From contig NC_087387.1 in NCBI RefSeq assembly GCF_963675165.1, positions 5,420,990 to 5,484,989 of the forward strand: a DNA stretch of 64,000 nucleotides. The letters run 5' to 3'. Shown here piece by piece: positions 25,857 through 38,600 of this stretch. The notes beneath the pieces are model-generated. The model saw nothing but the letters and a program-made list of their open reading frames with translations, was not told where the DNA came from and made no database searches. Each line of letters starts with the position of its first letter. Within the stretch, counting starts at the first letter, position 1. The DNA comes from Halichondria panicea (lineage: Eukaryota > Porifera > Demospongiae > Suberitida > Halichondriidae). The translations under genes and the position numbers were made by a program.

Positions 25857-28174
25857 ATGGATACTCTACATCTGTTCATAGCAGCCACACTAGCACTGGT
25901 TGCTACTGCACAAGGTATACTACTTTCTCTACTCAGTCTGTCACTTGGTGGATGCACATGCATGTATGTAAATATTATCTGGTCTGCTTTATTGACTGAA
26001 CAGGTGTCAGCAATTGCACTAATGGAGATGTTGAGCTTATCCAGGACCCAGCTGATACTAGTATAGTTGGGTATGTTCAATACTGCTTCAGAGGTGAATG
26101 GGGGAGAGTATGTAGAGAGTCTGGATACATGACATTGTGGGATGTCAGTGAAGCTGCAGTTGCTTGTAGGCAGCTGGGATATAGATCTACAGGTGAAGTA
26201 CTGGACTGTTATTCTACTAAATAATAATGACCGTACAATTTACAGGATATGCATATGTAAGTCATGATAACACCTGGACTGGAGGATTTGTCTCCTTGAG
26301 TTGTATGAATGGTTCGGAGAGCTCCCTCGAAGACTGTGATCCGTTTAGAATTATAACTAGCAGAGAGGATACCTGTAAGAGTGGAAATCATGCAAGGCTA
26401 CTCTGTGAGCCAGGTATGAATTTTCGGAAGTGAATGAACAGGTTAAACACATTTTGTGTAGCTAACTGCACTGATGGAGCCATAAGACTGGTGGGTGGAT
26501 CCACTGACAGAGAGGGACGAGTGGAGGTGTGTGTGGGTGGTCGCTGGGGAACTGTTCAAACAAATCAGTCTTTGGAAGTTGCTGAAATTGTTTGCAGAAG
26601 CCAATCACAAATACTGGACTTCTACAACACATCACATAGTCGCGGTTAGTTTTCAATTCTATGTTGCTATAGCAGTTATTATAATAACCATGCACTATAA
26701 TAATTATACAGTTTCACGGTTTGGCTACAGTCTCTCAAAGCCTGTCTACAATTGCTCTAAAAAAAACACTAATGGAGGACTGGAATGTGTAACCTCAACA
26801 ATCCCTGACGACCATACCAGGGACCTTGGAGTTTCTTGTGAATCAGAACACAATGGTGAGTGACACAATCATTAGTGCATACCGGACATCGATGTAGACT
26901 TTGCAATATTCAGCTATATTTACTCTGCCGAAAGCAGGTATTATCTAACTTGTTGCATTTTGAGTGGGCAGATCAAAGGAAACACTGTGCCAATATCTGC
27001 CATATGGCACAGGTCAAGCCTTGAACTGTGCCACTATCTAGATACTGGCATAGTATGGCTGAAGTGACCTAAAGCCCACCCTCCACCCAGTAACCTGAAA
27101 CGGTCCCTTTTATAGTATAACACTGTTAAACAGATTCAGTGGTAGGCAGAAAACGTTTTTCATGCGTTTGGTGCATTCCACAGCCACCACAAGTAGTTGA
27201 AACTAGTTGTCCTATAAAAGGAGTGATGTGTACACGGAAAGGAATGCACAAGGAATGCAACAAATCAGTTGTTACACAGCTCACTCGTGCGCACATAGGA
27301 TATATTGGCTCAGTAGCGCCTTTTCCCTCGAGGCCGCCAATATATCCCATGTGGCACTCGTGCATGTGTCACAACTATAACTTAATGTACACTAACTTAA
27401 TGGAGTGTAATGCACTTCTGTTTGTACAGTGCTAATGTGCCCTGACCATCAAAGTGGTCAGTTCCGACTAGTGGATGGGAGGAGCCACAATGAAGGCAGA
27501 CTGGAGGTGTGTGTTGGCGGTCAGTGGAGAGGGGTCAGCACTACTAGTCTGAGCAACACAACAGCTGGAGAGATTTGCACTCGACTGGGCTTCTCTGCAG
27601 ATGGTGAGCAAAGTCATAGTAATCATTTGTTTTGATTATGAATATTATCAGAATCCACTGTGATGAGTTTTGAACCAACTAAAGGAGATGTGTACTGTTG
27701 TAATAATGAACTCCACTGCACCCAATGCAATCAGATAATGAGCGCTGGTCTCAAGTGTCGTACACATAAAAGTACAAACAGTGAGTGCCAATACAGTAAA
27801 TCCAACTCGTCATTAATTCTTATATACTCACACCTTTCAGGTACAGTCATCACAGTGTGGGGGGCCACAGTTGGTGTTCTGTTGGTACTGCTATTAGTGA
27901 CAGTTGTTGCACTGGTAAATACTTGTGTTGCTTTAAGAAGGAAGAACAAGCAAAGGTACAGCTGGCATGCACCGTAACAATAGACATGTTAACATATAAG
28001 CACACATGCAACAGCAGTACACAATTAGGAGAGTCGTACCCAAGGGATAATCGTCAAGACAACCCAGATGGTAAAGGTTCAGTGACAGTGCCTGTCCCCA
28101 GTACAAAAGTGAACCCAGCTTATGATGCAGTCAAGTACACTCAAGGAGAGGAGACCTACGAAACTGTGAATTAG
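25857..28174 (+). CDS. SRCR receptor S5 (tail type T3), intact
   Basis: Exons 25857-25914, 26004-26192, 26246-26413, 26462-26644, 26712-26855, 27430-27603, 27652-27780, 27841-27955 and 28015-28174; total 439 residues with every phase consistent. Signal peptide MDTLHLFIAATLALVATAQ. Domain 1: YCFRGEWGRVC, ACRQLGY, SSLEDCDP. Domain 2: RLVGGSTDREGRVEVC, RWGTVQTNQ (the usual Cys is Gln), DLGVSC. Domain 3: FRLVDGRSHNEGRLEVC, GEICTRLGF, GDVYCC. Short stalk, helix (about 352-380), then tail with NPAY423DAV, KY428 and TY435ETV. Split-exon SRCR domains fit the group A exon pattern. Intron 5 (574 bp) contains the dispersed repeat 26951-27375. Confidence 0.92.
26951..27375. mobile_element. Composite dispersed repeat in S5 intron 5
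   Basis: The first part (to 27090) is the reverse complement of 25441-25574. The second part (about 27170-27375, ccaccacaagtagttgaaac ... cccatgtggcactcgtgcat) matches 58805-58960 and a fragment at about 8955-9003. The same two-part order at 58440-58960 argues for one roughly 430-bp element. No open frame or clear terminal repeats. Confidence 0.65.
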
Positions 28175-28392
28175 ATTATGCATGGATCCTGAACACATGA
28201 ATCGTGCAAATAGTTCCATGCAATAGAGTGTCTTCACATTATATTATTATGATGCATGGTACTTGACCGTCGTAAGCTATTTGCTGTTTGTATTACAGGT
28301 AGCTAAATAACTTCCTGCAGGTTATGAATTTATTTAACCGAGTGCTCAGTTGCATGACTATACAGTAAATAGTTGTGAGCCAATATATTGTC

Positions 28393-30710
28393 ATGGATAC
28401 TCTACATCTGTTTATAGCAGACACACTAGCACTGATCACTACTGCGCAAGGTACAACTGTCACTCTGTGGATTCATGTGTAAGTGTCTGTTTTATTGACT
28501 GAGCAGGTGTCAGCAATTGCACTAATGGAGATGTTGAGCTTATCCAGGACCCAGCTGATACTATAGTATAGTTGGTTATGTTCAATACTGCTTCAGAGGT
28601 GAATGGAGGAGAGTATGCAGATGGAGTGGAATCACTGTATTGTGGGATGTCAGTGAAGCTGCAGTTGCTTGTAGGCAGCTGGGATATAGATCTACAGGTG
28701 GAGTACTGGATTGTAATAATATAAATAATAACTACCGTACAATTTATACACTATATAATGCATATGTAAGTCATGATAGCACCTGGACTAGAGGATTTGT
28801 CTCCTTGAATTGTGTGAATGGTACAGAGAGCTCTCTTGAAGACTGTATGCCGTATAGGGTTATAACTGACATAGAGCATAGTTGTAAGAGCGGCAATCAT
28901 GGAAGGCTACTCTGTGAGCCAGGTATGAATTTCTGGAAGTGAATAATGGTTAAACACATTTTGTGTAGCTGATTGTACTAACAAAGAGATAAGACTGGTG
29001 GGTGGATCCACTGACAGAGAGGGACGAGTAGAGGTGTGTGTGGGTGGTCGCTGGGGAACTGTGCAAACAAATCAGTTTATGGAAGTTGCTGAAACTGTTT
29101 ACAGAAGCCAATTACAATCACAATACTGGACTTCTATAGCACATCATCTAGTTACGGTTAGCTTTCAATTGTTATGTTACAACAACATACAGTCACTGTT
29201 ATTAAAATGACCATGCAATACTTCACTAAAATAAATTGTACAGTGTCACAGTTTGGCTACACCCTCTCAAAGCATGTCTACACATGCTCATTAAACACTA
29301 ATGGAGGACAGGAATGTCTAAGCTCAACAACGCCTGATGACCATACCAGGGACCTTGGAGTCTCTTGTGAACCTGAACAAAATGGTGAGTGAAATAATCG
29401 TTAGTGCTGGATATTTACGTAGTATAACAGGAAAGCATGTAATAGCACTATACTGTTTGTACAGTGATGACGTGCTCTGACCATCAAAGTGGTCAGTTCC
29501 GACTAGTGGATGGGAGGAGCCACAACAAAGGCAGACTGGAGGTGTGTGTGGGCGGTCAGTGGAGAGGGGTCAGCACTACTAGTCTGAGCAACACAACAGC
29601 TGGAGAGATTTGCACTCGACTGGGCTTCTCTGGAGATGGTAAGCTCACCCTGATATTATTTTTGTCATAATTCTTATCATCATACAGAACCGAGCTTTGA
29701 ACCAACTAAAGGAGATGTGTACTGTTGCAATACTGAACTCAACTGCACCCAATGCAGTGATAGCTGCAATGATACAACGAGCAATAGTCTGCTATGTACT
29801 ACACTTGAGAAAGGTATTGACAAAATCATAGCAGATATTGCCCTATCACACAACTAAGTGCAGGAACATTACCAAGCACCACTGAGACTACTACAGCACA
29901 GCACAACCAGAGTACTATTGTACAGAGCCCTGGTGATGGTGGATCTGTAGCTGCTGTGATTGTTGTTCTAGTGTTGGCAATGGTTACCGGATGCATAGTC
30001 ATATGTGCTGTTATTGTTTGGAAAAGAATCACTGCTCGCAAAAATAGCATTAAACTGAAGTAAGAAATCTTGACAGCATGCATTTAAATAACTGCCTCAC
30101 TAGCAATTTAGAAGTCCATAAATAATAAATGTAATCCAAGTTAGTATACAAACTATATTTAAAGCTATAGTACCCATCGAACGGTCAACCTGTTTACCTT
30201 TAGAAAGGGGGCGACCCTCTTCATAGTGGGTATACATGTAGTATCATTGCCACAAAGTCCGAACTTGACTAAAAATAGTTTCTTTGTACAATAGTTATAA
30301 TATTAACATTTCCCTGCAGTACAAGCCACACTGTTCAGCAAGTGGTGGAAGATGAACAACTTGACGATGCAACTGCACTTGTTATGCATAACTACAGCAC
30401 GGCAGGTCCTGACTACGAAGATGCATTAGCCATAAATCAGCCTGTAATAGACAACTATGATGTAATTGGTCATAATCAGCCAAGGCTGAATGAAGGTAAG
30501 GCAGCCAACCCACCACCAGTAAGAGATGAAGCTATCGAGAATCAAGATGATTTTCACAATGCTGAGCAGCATCTTTACGCAGCTGTCAATAAGAAAGCCA
30601 AGAAAAGGTCATCACCAGATGAGAGTCCATATGACAAGACCTCGCTAAAGAGAAAGATACCACCGCAAAGTTTGAGGGAGGAGAAAGCTGAGTCATTAAT
30701 AACTAGCTAG
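28393..30710 (+). pseudogene. SRCR receptor S6 (T2), several lesions
   Basis: Same layout as S8. Exons: 28393-28450, 28507-28922 (two exons fused by retained sequence), 28969-29156, 29244-29384, 29465-29638, 29688-29813, 29864-30059 and 30320-30710. A 2-bp insertion at about 28563 creates an early TAG in domain 1. The acceptor before the second half-domain has lost its AG. A 5-bp insertion near 29110 shifts domain 2, which also has Tyr for the conserved Cys (TVYRSQ). A 1-bp loss near 30635 replaces the usual GGEYSKLRQ end. The stalk and helix are split by an intron not seen in the other intact T2 genes. Probably dead, but many parts remain open. Confidence 0.8.
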
Positions 30711-31869
30711 TACAGACTGTCAATGAACATGTGACTGTGGAATGATACTAGTATAGCTGTAGAGATAGCGATAGCCTCATGTGTGTGTGGATGGTGTGTG
30801 TGTGTGTGTGTATGCTGCCTAATCTCATTTGGGACTTTGATAGGAGCATCAACTTACAAACACAATTTAAAGCAGGATGTATACAAAGCTAACAAAATAC
30901 CAGGATGCAACAAGCATAGTCCATGCGGTATATAAATGGCTTGAATTGATACTTCAGTTAGTGCATGATGCAGCATTAACATTTGGTGGGGTTGATTTCC
31001 TGCCTGTTCCTAAACTGCCCTGACCTTTACCCACCGCTTATACAGTTTGGCCGGCCAACTGATAGGCAGTCTGATGTGCAACCACTGTTCCCATGCATAT
31101 CATGCAACCGCAGTAACAAACTGCAGTAACAAACAGTCAGCAGTAACAAGTTATACGTTATACAAGAATTAGCTAGGCAAGATCTTCCAGCTTGAGCCTG
31201 CACATGGCCCCGCCTATTATTATCATGGTCCCATGCGATCTTACCGCTTGGGTGAGCACAAAGTAATATCACCTACCAAAAGCCTCAACTAAAATATTTC
31301 TACTATTTTCATCAAGAACTAAACGACAATCCATAGGAATTTTAAACACAAACACAAGCAACAACAACAAAACTATTAAAAATATAACCGGCTGCCACAT
31401 GTACAGTCAGCAAGCAATCATTTCTGCGAATTTAAAAAAAACAAACACCAGGTCATGCCTCCGGATAACTACATACGACAGGAGTGCTACAATCGGGCAG
31501 AGCGGACCTACCGGACCCATGCATCACAATGCTTATACCCTTTTTCTATATACTTTGATGCTTCGAGGCAGAGTTTTAGGATGGAGGGGTTTGACAGGTT
31601 GTCGATTGACACATCCGCCCAGCTAGATCATACACTGCGTCTGAAGGTGATTCTCCTCACAAAAACCCCCTGAAGAACGCCATGCACAGCATGTCGCCCA
31701 TACCATGATAATTATGGTCAAAATTCTATACCTATCGCACTCCCAAATGGCCCATTATTATATCATTAGCATAATTCCAGAGTAATCGGCAATCGTTCTT
31801 ATGCTTCAAATGGTACGCTCTGATGCTTCTAATCTCTCCTTCCAAGCAAAAATATAGAACTCCATCGAA
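30711..31869. other. S6 downstream spacer, duplicated at 45978-47095
   Basis: Non-coding in the main, with a GT run near 30785. A block at 31455-31673 has a 72-codon open frame (MPPDNYIRQECYNRAERTY...), whose duplicate near 46707 is disrupted by small indels; I do not recognise it and doubt it is a gene. Confidence 0.5.
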
Positions 31870-31889
31870 CAAACTCAACAAAGTGCGAC

Positions 31890-32201
31890 CATAATGAAGT
31901 GAAACCATAGATCTACACCAGAGTTATCTAAACTGGAGATAATGTCAATAGAGAACATTCACAGGATACTGATTCAGAAGATGAAAGAGGATTTGAGAAT
32001 CCGGATTATGAATCGGTGGATGGAGAGGATGAGCCGACCTACTCTGTGGTGGCTAGGAAGATGGTGACTCAGGGAGGCCGTAACACAGAGTACAACACAC
32101 TAGTACGAAGTGGTGACCATAGAGACAAGATGCAGTTTGAAAGTGATTCGCTTCACCGAGAAGGAAGTTACTCGAAACTATTGATGTCTCAACAGTCTTG
32201 A
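31890..32201 (+). pseudogene. T1 tail exon remnant after S6
   Basis: Similar to the S2 last exon from its EVKPATPELSK region to the stop. The 5' part carries a stop (aaaccatag), but from about 31975 to TGA at 32201 the frame is open: ERGFENPDYESVDGEDEP, TYSVVARKMV, TEYNTLV, SYSKLLMSQQS. No helix or ectodomain exon precedes it. Confidence 0.8.
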
Positions 32202-32817
32202 TTTATAAAACCTATAAAGTTTATTTGAACAAACACTATGTGACAAATGTCGGTTAGATTACCCAAATGCCTATAGCCACAAATATGAATAATAGGCCGA
32301 AGTATGGTGATTTAGATGGCCTCTGATGTAACAATAGTAGTTGTTGTATTTTAAGATAAATCACAAGCTATAAACTTCGGGATTATTATAGTTCTTGTCT
32401 CTTCTAATAACAAACATCTCACAAGTTGCTGGTATGCAACTACATGATAGTAACTGGCTATGGTTACTTCGACCATAATACTACAATGATATAAGTGGGC
32501 ACGAAGCAATTAACCTATTATTGGCGATTATGATAGTTACGATGGTTATGACATATCATGCGATATACTGTGACTGATTATACCACACCTTGATTTGCCA
32601 ATAGTCAAAATTAATTTGTCGCTAAATAATTTGCCGCTACATGGTAGGTTGACATAGTAAGAACTACATGACTGAATCCCCACATAAGCATTACAGTTAA
32701 AAAGTTGAACTTCCTGCATGTCTGATGAATACGATTAACAATCAGTCACCAGTCACTAAATAAGTAAGTTGCACAGTTAACTACAGTCAAATCAGATGAG
32801 CTGTGAACTTATAGTCC
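32202..32817. other. Spacer before S7
   Basis: No gene; the sequence parallels the S2-S3 spacer (20846-21484), including the promoter block. Confidence 0.6.
32752..32782 (+). promoter_or_regulatory. Array promoter element upstream of S7
   Basis: gtcactaaataagtaagttg followed by cacagttaact lies 36-66 bp upstream of the ATG. It is conserved with only small changes before S8, S10 and S12 and in shorter form before S3, S9 and S11. A further conserved acttcctgcatgtc, with an ETS-type GGAA core on the other strand, lies about 40-50 bp farther upstream. Confidence 0.5.
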
Positions 32818-35324
32818 ATGGATACTCTACATCTGCTCATAGCAGTCACACTAGCATTGATCACTACTGCACAAGGTATACCACATCTATGGTCACTCCT
32901 TGGATGCATGTATAAATATTATCTGGTCTGCTTTTTATTAACTGAACAGGTGTCAGCAGTAATTGCACTAATGGAGATTTTGAGCTTATCCAGGACCCAG
33001 CTGATACTAGGATAGTTGGTTATGTTCAATACTGCTTCAGAGGTGAATGGGGGAGAGTATGCAGAGAGGGTGGACACCAGACATTGTGGGATGACAGTGA
33101 AGCTGCAGTTGCTTGTAGGCAGCTGGGATATTATAATAGATCAATAGGTGAAATAATACTGTATATTCTCCCAAAATTAATGATGCTGACCGTAAATTTA
33201 CAGGATATGCGTATGTAAGTCATGATAGCACCTGGACTGGAGGATTTGTCTCCTTGAATTGTATGAATGGTTTGGAGAACTCCCTTGAAGACTGCATGCC
33301 GTATAGAGTTATAACTGGCAGAGAGGATAGCTGTAAGAATGGCAGTCATGCAAGGCTACTCTGTGAGCCAGGTACACAATTATAATTAATTTACAGGATC
33401 TATGAAATGGTTAATATAGCTGACTGTTCTGATGGAACCATAAGACTGGTGGGTGGATCCACTGACAGAGAGGGACGAGTGGAGGTGTGTGTGGGTGGTC
33501 GCTGGGGAACTGTTCAAACAAATCAGTCTTTGGAAGTTGCTCAAACTATTTGCAGGAGCCAATCACAAAGTTTGAGCTTCTACAGTACATCATCCTGTTA
33601 TGGTTTGTTCAATCATTATTAAGCTACCAAAATCTATAATATGCACTTTGTCATCAAGTTTCACGGTTTGGCTACATGTACAGTCTCTCAAAGCCTGTTT
33701 ACAGCTGCTCATTAAATGGCACCAATGGAGGACTGGAATGTCTAAACTCAACAACCCGTGATGACCATACCAGGGACCTTGGAGTCTCTTGTGAATCTGT
33801 ACAAAATAGTGAGTGACACAATCATTATTGCTGATCATGTGACCTACAGCCAACGACATCTATCAAACCCAGTCATGTGACTGTACTTTAAATGACTTAT
33901 TGCACAGTTAAGTGTGCAATAAGTTGTTATTGCACACTTTTTTGATAGTTAGGAATCATCATGCAAATCAATAGAATATAGCAAAAACAATAAGGAATGC
34001 ATCAGTCACAACAATATGAGAATGTCTAGACTACAAAAAAGATTGCTATTAATGTTTATATTAAAAGTGCAATTGGTCATGCTGGATATCGGGAACATTG
34101 CTTGCACATCATCGGGCCTAAATTTCGGTTTTTTTTTGCATTGGTTGAAAGTCTTCATCAAAATTCTCCTTACTATCACAAGGGGGAATAGCTTTGAATT
34201 TTTTCTTGTTTTTCTTGGCCACAGATGACAGGAGAGCCATTGGAACTTGGAATTGCTGGTCAGCTCCTGTTATAGCTAATGCTCTCAGTGAAGACTCTTG
34301 CTCATCAGAAACAGGGGATGCAAACCGTCCAGCCATTGCAAATACAGCTTAAATCAGTTAGTTCAGATTTGAAAACTGGTTTCAAACCGGTTTTTCAGCT
34401 TGCACATGGTGGGTCTCGTGAGGTGGATCACGTGATCAGCAATAAGACCTTTATGAATGGTGCACTCGGATGATGCAATAACATTAAAACACTTATGTTT
34501 GATATAGTGTGGATATCCATGCATGCACGTATATATAGGAGAATGAGATGTTGGCGCATGCATACACTAATCTAATGGAGTGTAATGCACTTCTGTTTGT
34601 ACAGTGCTAACGTGTTCTGACTATCAAAGTGGTCAGTTCCGACTAGTGGATGGGAGGAGCTACAACGAAGGCAGACTGGAGGTGTGTGTGGGCGGTCAGT
34701 GGAGAGGGGTCAGCACTACTAGTCTGAGCAATACAACAGCTGGAGAGATTTGTACTCGACTGGGCTTCTCTGGAGATGGTAAGTACTTATAAATTTATAT
34801 TTGCTTTAATTATGAGAACCCACTTTTGGAGGAAATGTGTACTGTTGTAATATTGAACTCCACTGCACCCAATGCAATAATTGCCATCTAACAATGAGCG
34901 TTGCACTATTAAAGTGTCGTACATATCAAGAAACTACAACAATTTTAAGCAGTCAACCTTTCACTACTATGTCACCAACTACAAACAACCCTCAAACAGG
35001 CACAGTCAAAACAGTGTTGGGGGCCACAGTTGGTGTTTTGTTGGTACTACTGCTATTGGTGACCTCTGTTGCACTGGTAAACACTTGTGTTGCTTTGAGA
35101 AGGAAGAACAAGCAAAGGTACATCTGACATGCACCGTAACAATAGCAACTAAATAATGAATGCTAACATGAGTTGTTGTACACACATGCAACAGCAAACA
35201 AGGCGAATCGTACCCAAGGGATAATCGTCAAGACAACCCAGATGGTAAAGGTACGGAAGTGAACCCAGCTTATTATGCAGTCAAGTACACTCAAGGGGAG
35301 GAGACCTATGAAACTGTGCATTAG
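32818..35324 (+). CDS. SRCR receptor S7 (tail type T3), intact
   Basis: Exons 32818-32875, 32950-33147, 33204-33371, 33420-33602, 33659-33808, 34605-34778, 34817-35117 and 35195-35324; 453 residues, all phases consistent. Domain order is as in S5. Domain 1 has an extra Ser (GVSSNC) and ends YYNRSI; domain 2 has RWGTVQTNQ and an added Cys in TSSCY. The stalk (ETTTILSSQPFTTMSPTTNN) and helix (GATVGVLLVLLLLVTSVALV) are one exon, where S5 and S9 have an intron, so an intron was lost here. Intron 6 is only 38 nt. The tail keeps NPAYYAV and TYETVH. Intron 5 (796 bp) carries an inserted segment with a minus-strand open frame (34118-34336). Confidence 0.9.
33894..34545. mobile_element. Inserted segment in S7 intron 5
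   Basis: This intron is about 80 bp in S8, S9, S10 and S12 but 796 bp here. The extra sequence begins with a 12-bp-arm hairpin (acttattgcaca / tgtgcaataagt) and includes a minus-strand open frame. Borders are approximate; I could not define terminal repeats or a target duplication. Confidence 0.45.
34118..34336 (-). CDS. Small unrecognised open frame in S7 intron
   Basis: 72 codons, ATG to TAG, antisense to S7. It starts MAGRFASPVSDEQESSLRAL and has a lysine-rich middle (SVAKKNKKKFKAIPP) and an acidic part (SKENFDEDFQPMQ). The composition looks protein-like rather than random, and an in-frame splice-like GT follows no obvious exon. It could be the first exon of a captured or transposon gene. 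I do not recognise it. Confidence 0.25.
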   Translation of the reverse strand: MAGRFASPVSDEQESSLRALAITGADQQFQVPMALLSSVAKKNKKKFKAIPPCDSKENFDEDFQPMQKKTEI

Positions 35325-35536
35325 ATTATAGCTCCTAAAACATGCATAAATAAACAGACTATTTATTTATTTTTCTGAGTTTTGCACGAGTATAGTGAGT
35401 TAGATCACATGACATGAAATAATTATGATGATACTATTATTGTATAAACTGTCACTGGCGTCCTGTATTGAGGTAGCAAAGTCACTGAGTAACTCCCTGC
35501 ATGTCATGAATATAATTAACACAATATCAGCCAATA

Positions 35537-35563
35537 GTCACTAAATAAGTAGCACAGTTGACT
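35537..35563 (+). promoter_or_regulatory. Array promoter element upstream of S8
   Basis: gtcactaaataagtagcaca followed by gttgact, 40-66 bp before the S8 ATG; matches the elements before S7, S10 and S12. Confidence 0.5.
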
Positions 35564-35602
35564 GCAAGGAAAATCTAATTAGCTATGAACCTGTGGATTG
35601 TC

Positions 35603-38600
35603 ATGGAGACTCCTTTTATAGCACTCACACTAGTACTCATCACTACTGTACAAGGTATTTGGGTTGTAAACTGTCATTCTGTGAATGCATGCATGTAAAT
35701 ATTATGTTTGCATGGTAAATAGTTTTTATTTTTTGTGTGTGTTATGGTAAATAGTTTTTATTGACTGAACAGGTGTCAGCAGTTGCACTAATGGAGATGT
35801 TGAGCTTATCCAGGACCCAGATGATACTAGGATATTTGGTTATGTCCAATACTGCTTCAGAGGTGAATGGGGGAGAGTATGCAGATGGAATAGACACATA
35901 ACATTGTGGGATGACAGTGAAGCTACAGTTGCTTGTAGGCAGCTGGGATATTATAATAGATCAATAGGTGAAATAATACTGTAAAATTAATGATGCTGAC
36001 CGTAAATTTACAGGATATGCGTATGTAAGTCATGATAGCACCTGGACTGGAGGATTTGTCTCCTTGAATTGTATGAATGGTATGGAGAACTCCCTTGAAG
36101 ACTGCGATCCGTATAGAGTTATAACTGACAGAGAGAATACCTGTAAGAGTGGCAATCAGGCAAGGCTACTCTGTGAGCCAGGTACACAATTATAATTAAT
36201 TTACAGGATCTATGAAATGGTTAATATAGCTGACTGTACTGATGGGACCATAAGACTGGTGGGTGGATCCACTGGCAGAGAGGGACGAGTGGAGGTATGT
36301 GTGGGTGGTCGCTGGGGAACTGTTCAAACAAATCAGTCTTTGGAAGTTGCTCAAACTGTTTGCAGGAGTCAATCACAAAGTTTGAGCTTCTACAGTACAT
36401 CATCCTGTTACGGTGCTTTCAATTACTATGTTGCTACAGCAGTTATAATACCAATACTTCACTCATAGTTGCAAGGTTTGGCTACAGTCTCTCAAAGCCT
36501 GTTTACAAATGTTCACTAAACACTAATGGAGGACTGGAGTGTCTAAACTCAACAACCCCTGATGATCATACCAGGGACCTTGGAGTCTCTTGTGAATCTG
36601 AACAACATGGTGAGTGACGCAATCATTAGCGCTGAATATTTACGTAGTATAGGAAAGCAGGTACACTAACCTAATAGCACTTCTGTTTGTACAGTGCTGA
36701 CGTGCTCTGACCTTCAAAGTGGTCAGTTCCGACTAGTGGATGGGAGGAGCCACAACGAAGGCAGACTGGAAGTGTGTGTGGGCTGTCAGTGGAGAGGGGT
36801 CAGCACTACTAGTCTGAGCAACACAACTACTGGAGAGATTTGCACTCGACTGGGCTTCTCTGGAGGTGAACGTAATAAACGAGTGTTGCAAGCGTGCGCT
36901 TGCTAATGCATCTCGCCATGTTGTGCTTTCACTCAATGTTATAGTCGTTTCTATAATGAATTTTACATTAAAGTTAGCTTATCTATATAAACTCACTGAC
37001 TTATTTACATGCATCTATTGTGTTATCTATTGATTATGTGGCTTATCAAGACCTCAAGAAAGAAGAAAATTGATTCTTCCAAGATCAGTTCAGTGTATAT
37101 AATAATTATATCTATTGAGAAGAAAAAACTTGTGTACATGCATATTGTTATCTATATTGTTATATGGTAGTGTTTGCCAGGCACTCAAGAAAAAGATGAC
37201 TCTGGAATCTGGATTCTGGATATTATTTTCTCATACGTGAGGAATGAACGCGCATGCGCATTACATCCATAGGAATAATTAAAGGGTGTGTCCAAAGAGA
37301 TCAATTTCACAAATGAATAGCTATAGCGCTAGCGGTTTTAACAGATATTTTTTGACTCTTGTAGCTAACAAAAAGCTAGTGCTTTAGTGCAAGGCTAACT
37401 CATATGTTGTGCAAACAGATTATGCTATGAAAGATTCTGAAGAGACTGCAACAGCCTTCAATGTGAGTCAAACTAGCCATAACTCGAGAAAGAAGCTTTA
37501 GTTTGCTAATCCACGAATCAAAATCCAAGAAAACGTGGCTAGAAGCCTATAGAAGCTGTTAGTTTTCGTCGCATTGCAACTGTTGAGCAGTTACAGCTGG
37601 AACAGACACACATACACACAGACAGACAGACACACATACACACAGTCAGCTTTACCGTATCCCTCGTGCGGCTACGCCTCGAGGCATAATAATGGTTACA
37701 TAATTACGACTGTTTTATTATTATACAGAACCCACTGTGAAGAGTTTTGAACCAACTGGAGGAGATGTGTACTGTTGCAATACTGAACTCCACTGCACTC
37801 AATGCAATAATTGCAATCAAACAATGAGTGTTGCACTATTAAAGTGTCGTACATATCAAGAAACTACAGATTCTGAAATGTTTAGTAGTCAATACTCCAC
37901 AACCATGCCACCAACTACAATGATACCCATCACACCACCAAGCTCAGGAACAACAACAAGCACCACTGAGACTACTACAGCACAGCACAACCAGAGCACT
38001 GCAGCAGAGAGCCCTAGGCCTGATGATGGTGGATCTATAGCTGCTGTGATTGTTGTTCTAGTGTTGGCAATGGCTACCGGATGTATAATCATATGTGCTG
38101 TTGTTGTTTGGAAAAGAATCACTGCTCGCAAAAATAGCATTAAACTGAGGTAAGAAAACATTGACAGCATTCAATTTAGAAGTCCATAAATTATGTAATC
38201 CAGTTCATACATACACAAGTCAGTATAGAAACTATGTTGTGCACAATATTTACCACCGAACCTGTTTACCTTTAGAAATGAGGTGACCCTCTTCATGACG
38301 GGTATACATGTACCACAAAACCGGCTACTCATACACTTGATGGAATGTGCATGTTCACTGCTGCCCCTCCCAGATCTATATTTTCTTTGTACAATAGATA
38401 ATATTGATTTCCTCATAATTATACTTATTGCAGTAAAAGCTACACTGATCAGCAAGTGGTAGAAGGTGAACAACTTGACGATGTAACTGTACTTGTTATG
38501 CATAACTACAGCACGGCAGGTCCTGACTACGAAGATGTAACCACAAATCAGCCAAAAATAGACACCTATGATGTAATCGGTCACAATCAGCCAAGGTTGA

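Noticed and set aside
31399..31673. MPPDNYIRQECYNRAERTY open frame
   Set aside because: The duplicate at about 46707 is shifted by small indels, so there is no sign of protein constraint.
34817..34830. Frameshift in S7 at the start of the third-domain second exon
   Set aside because: Sequence is shorter than in paralogues there, but phase is kept (EPTFGGNVYCC), so it is an in-frame deletion.
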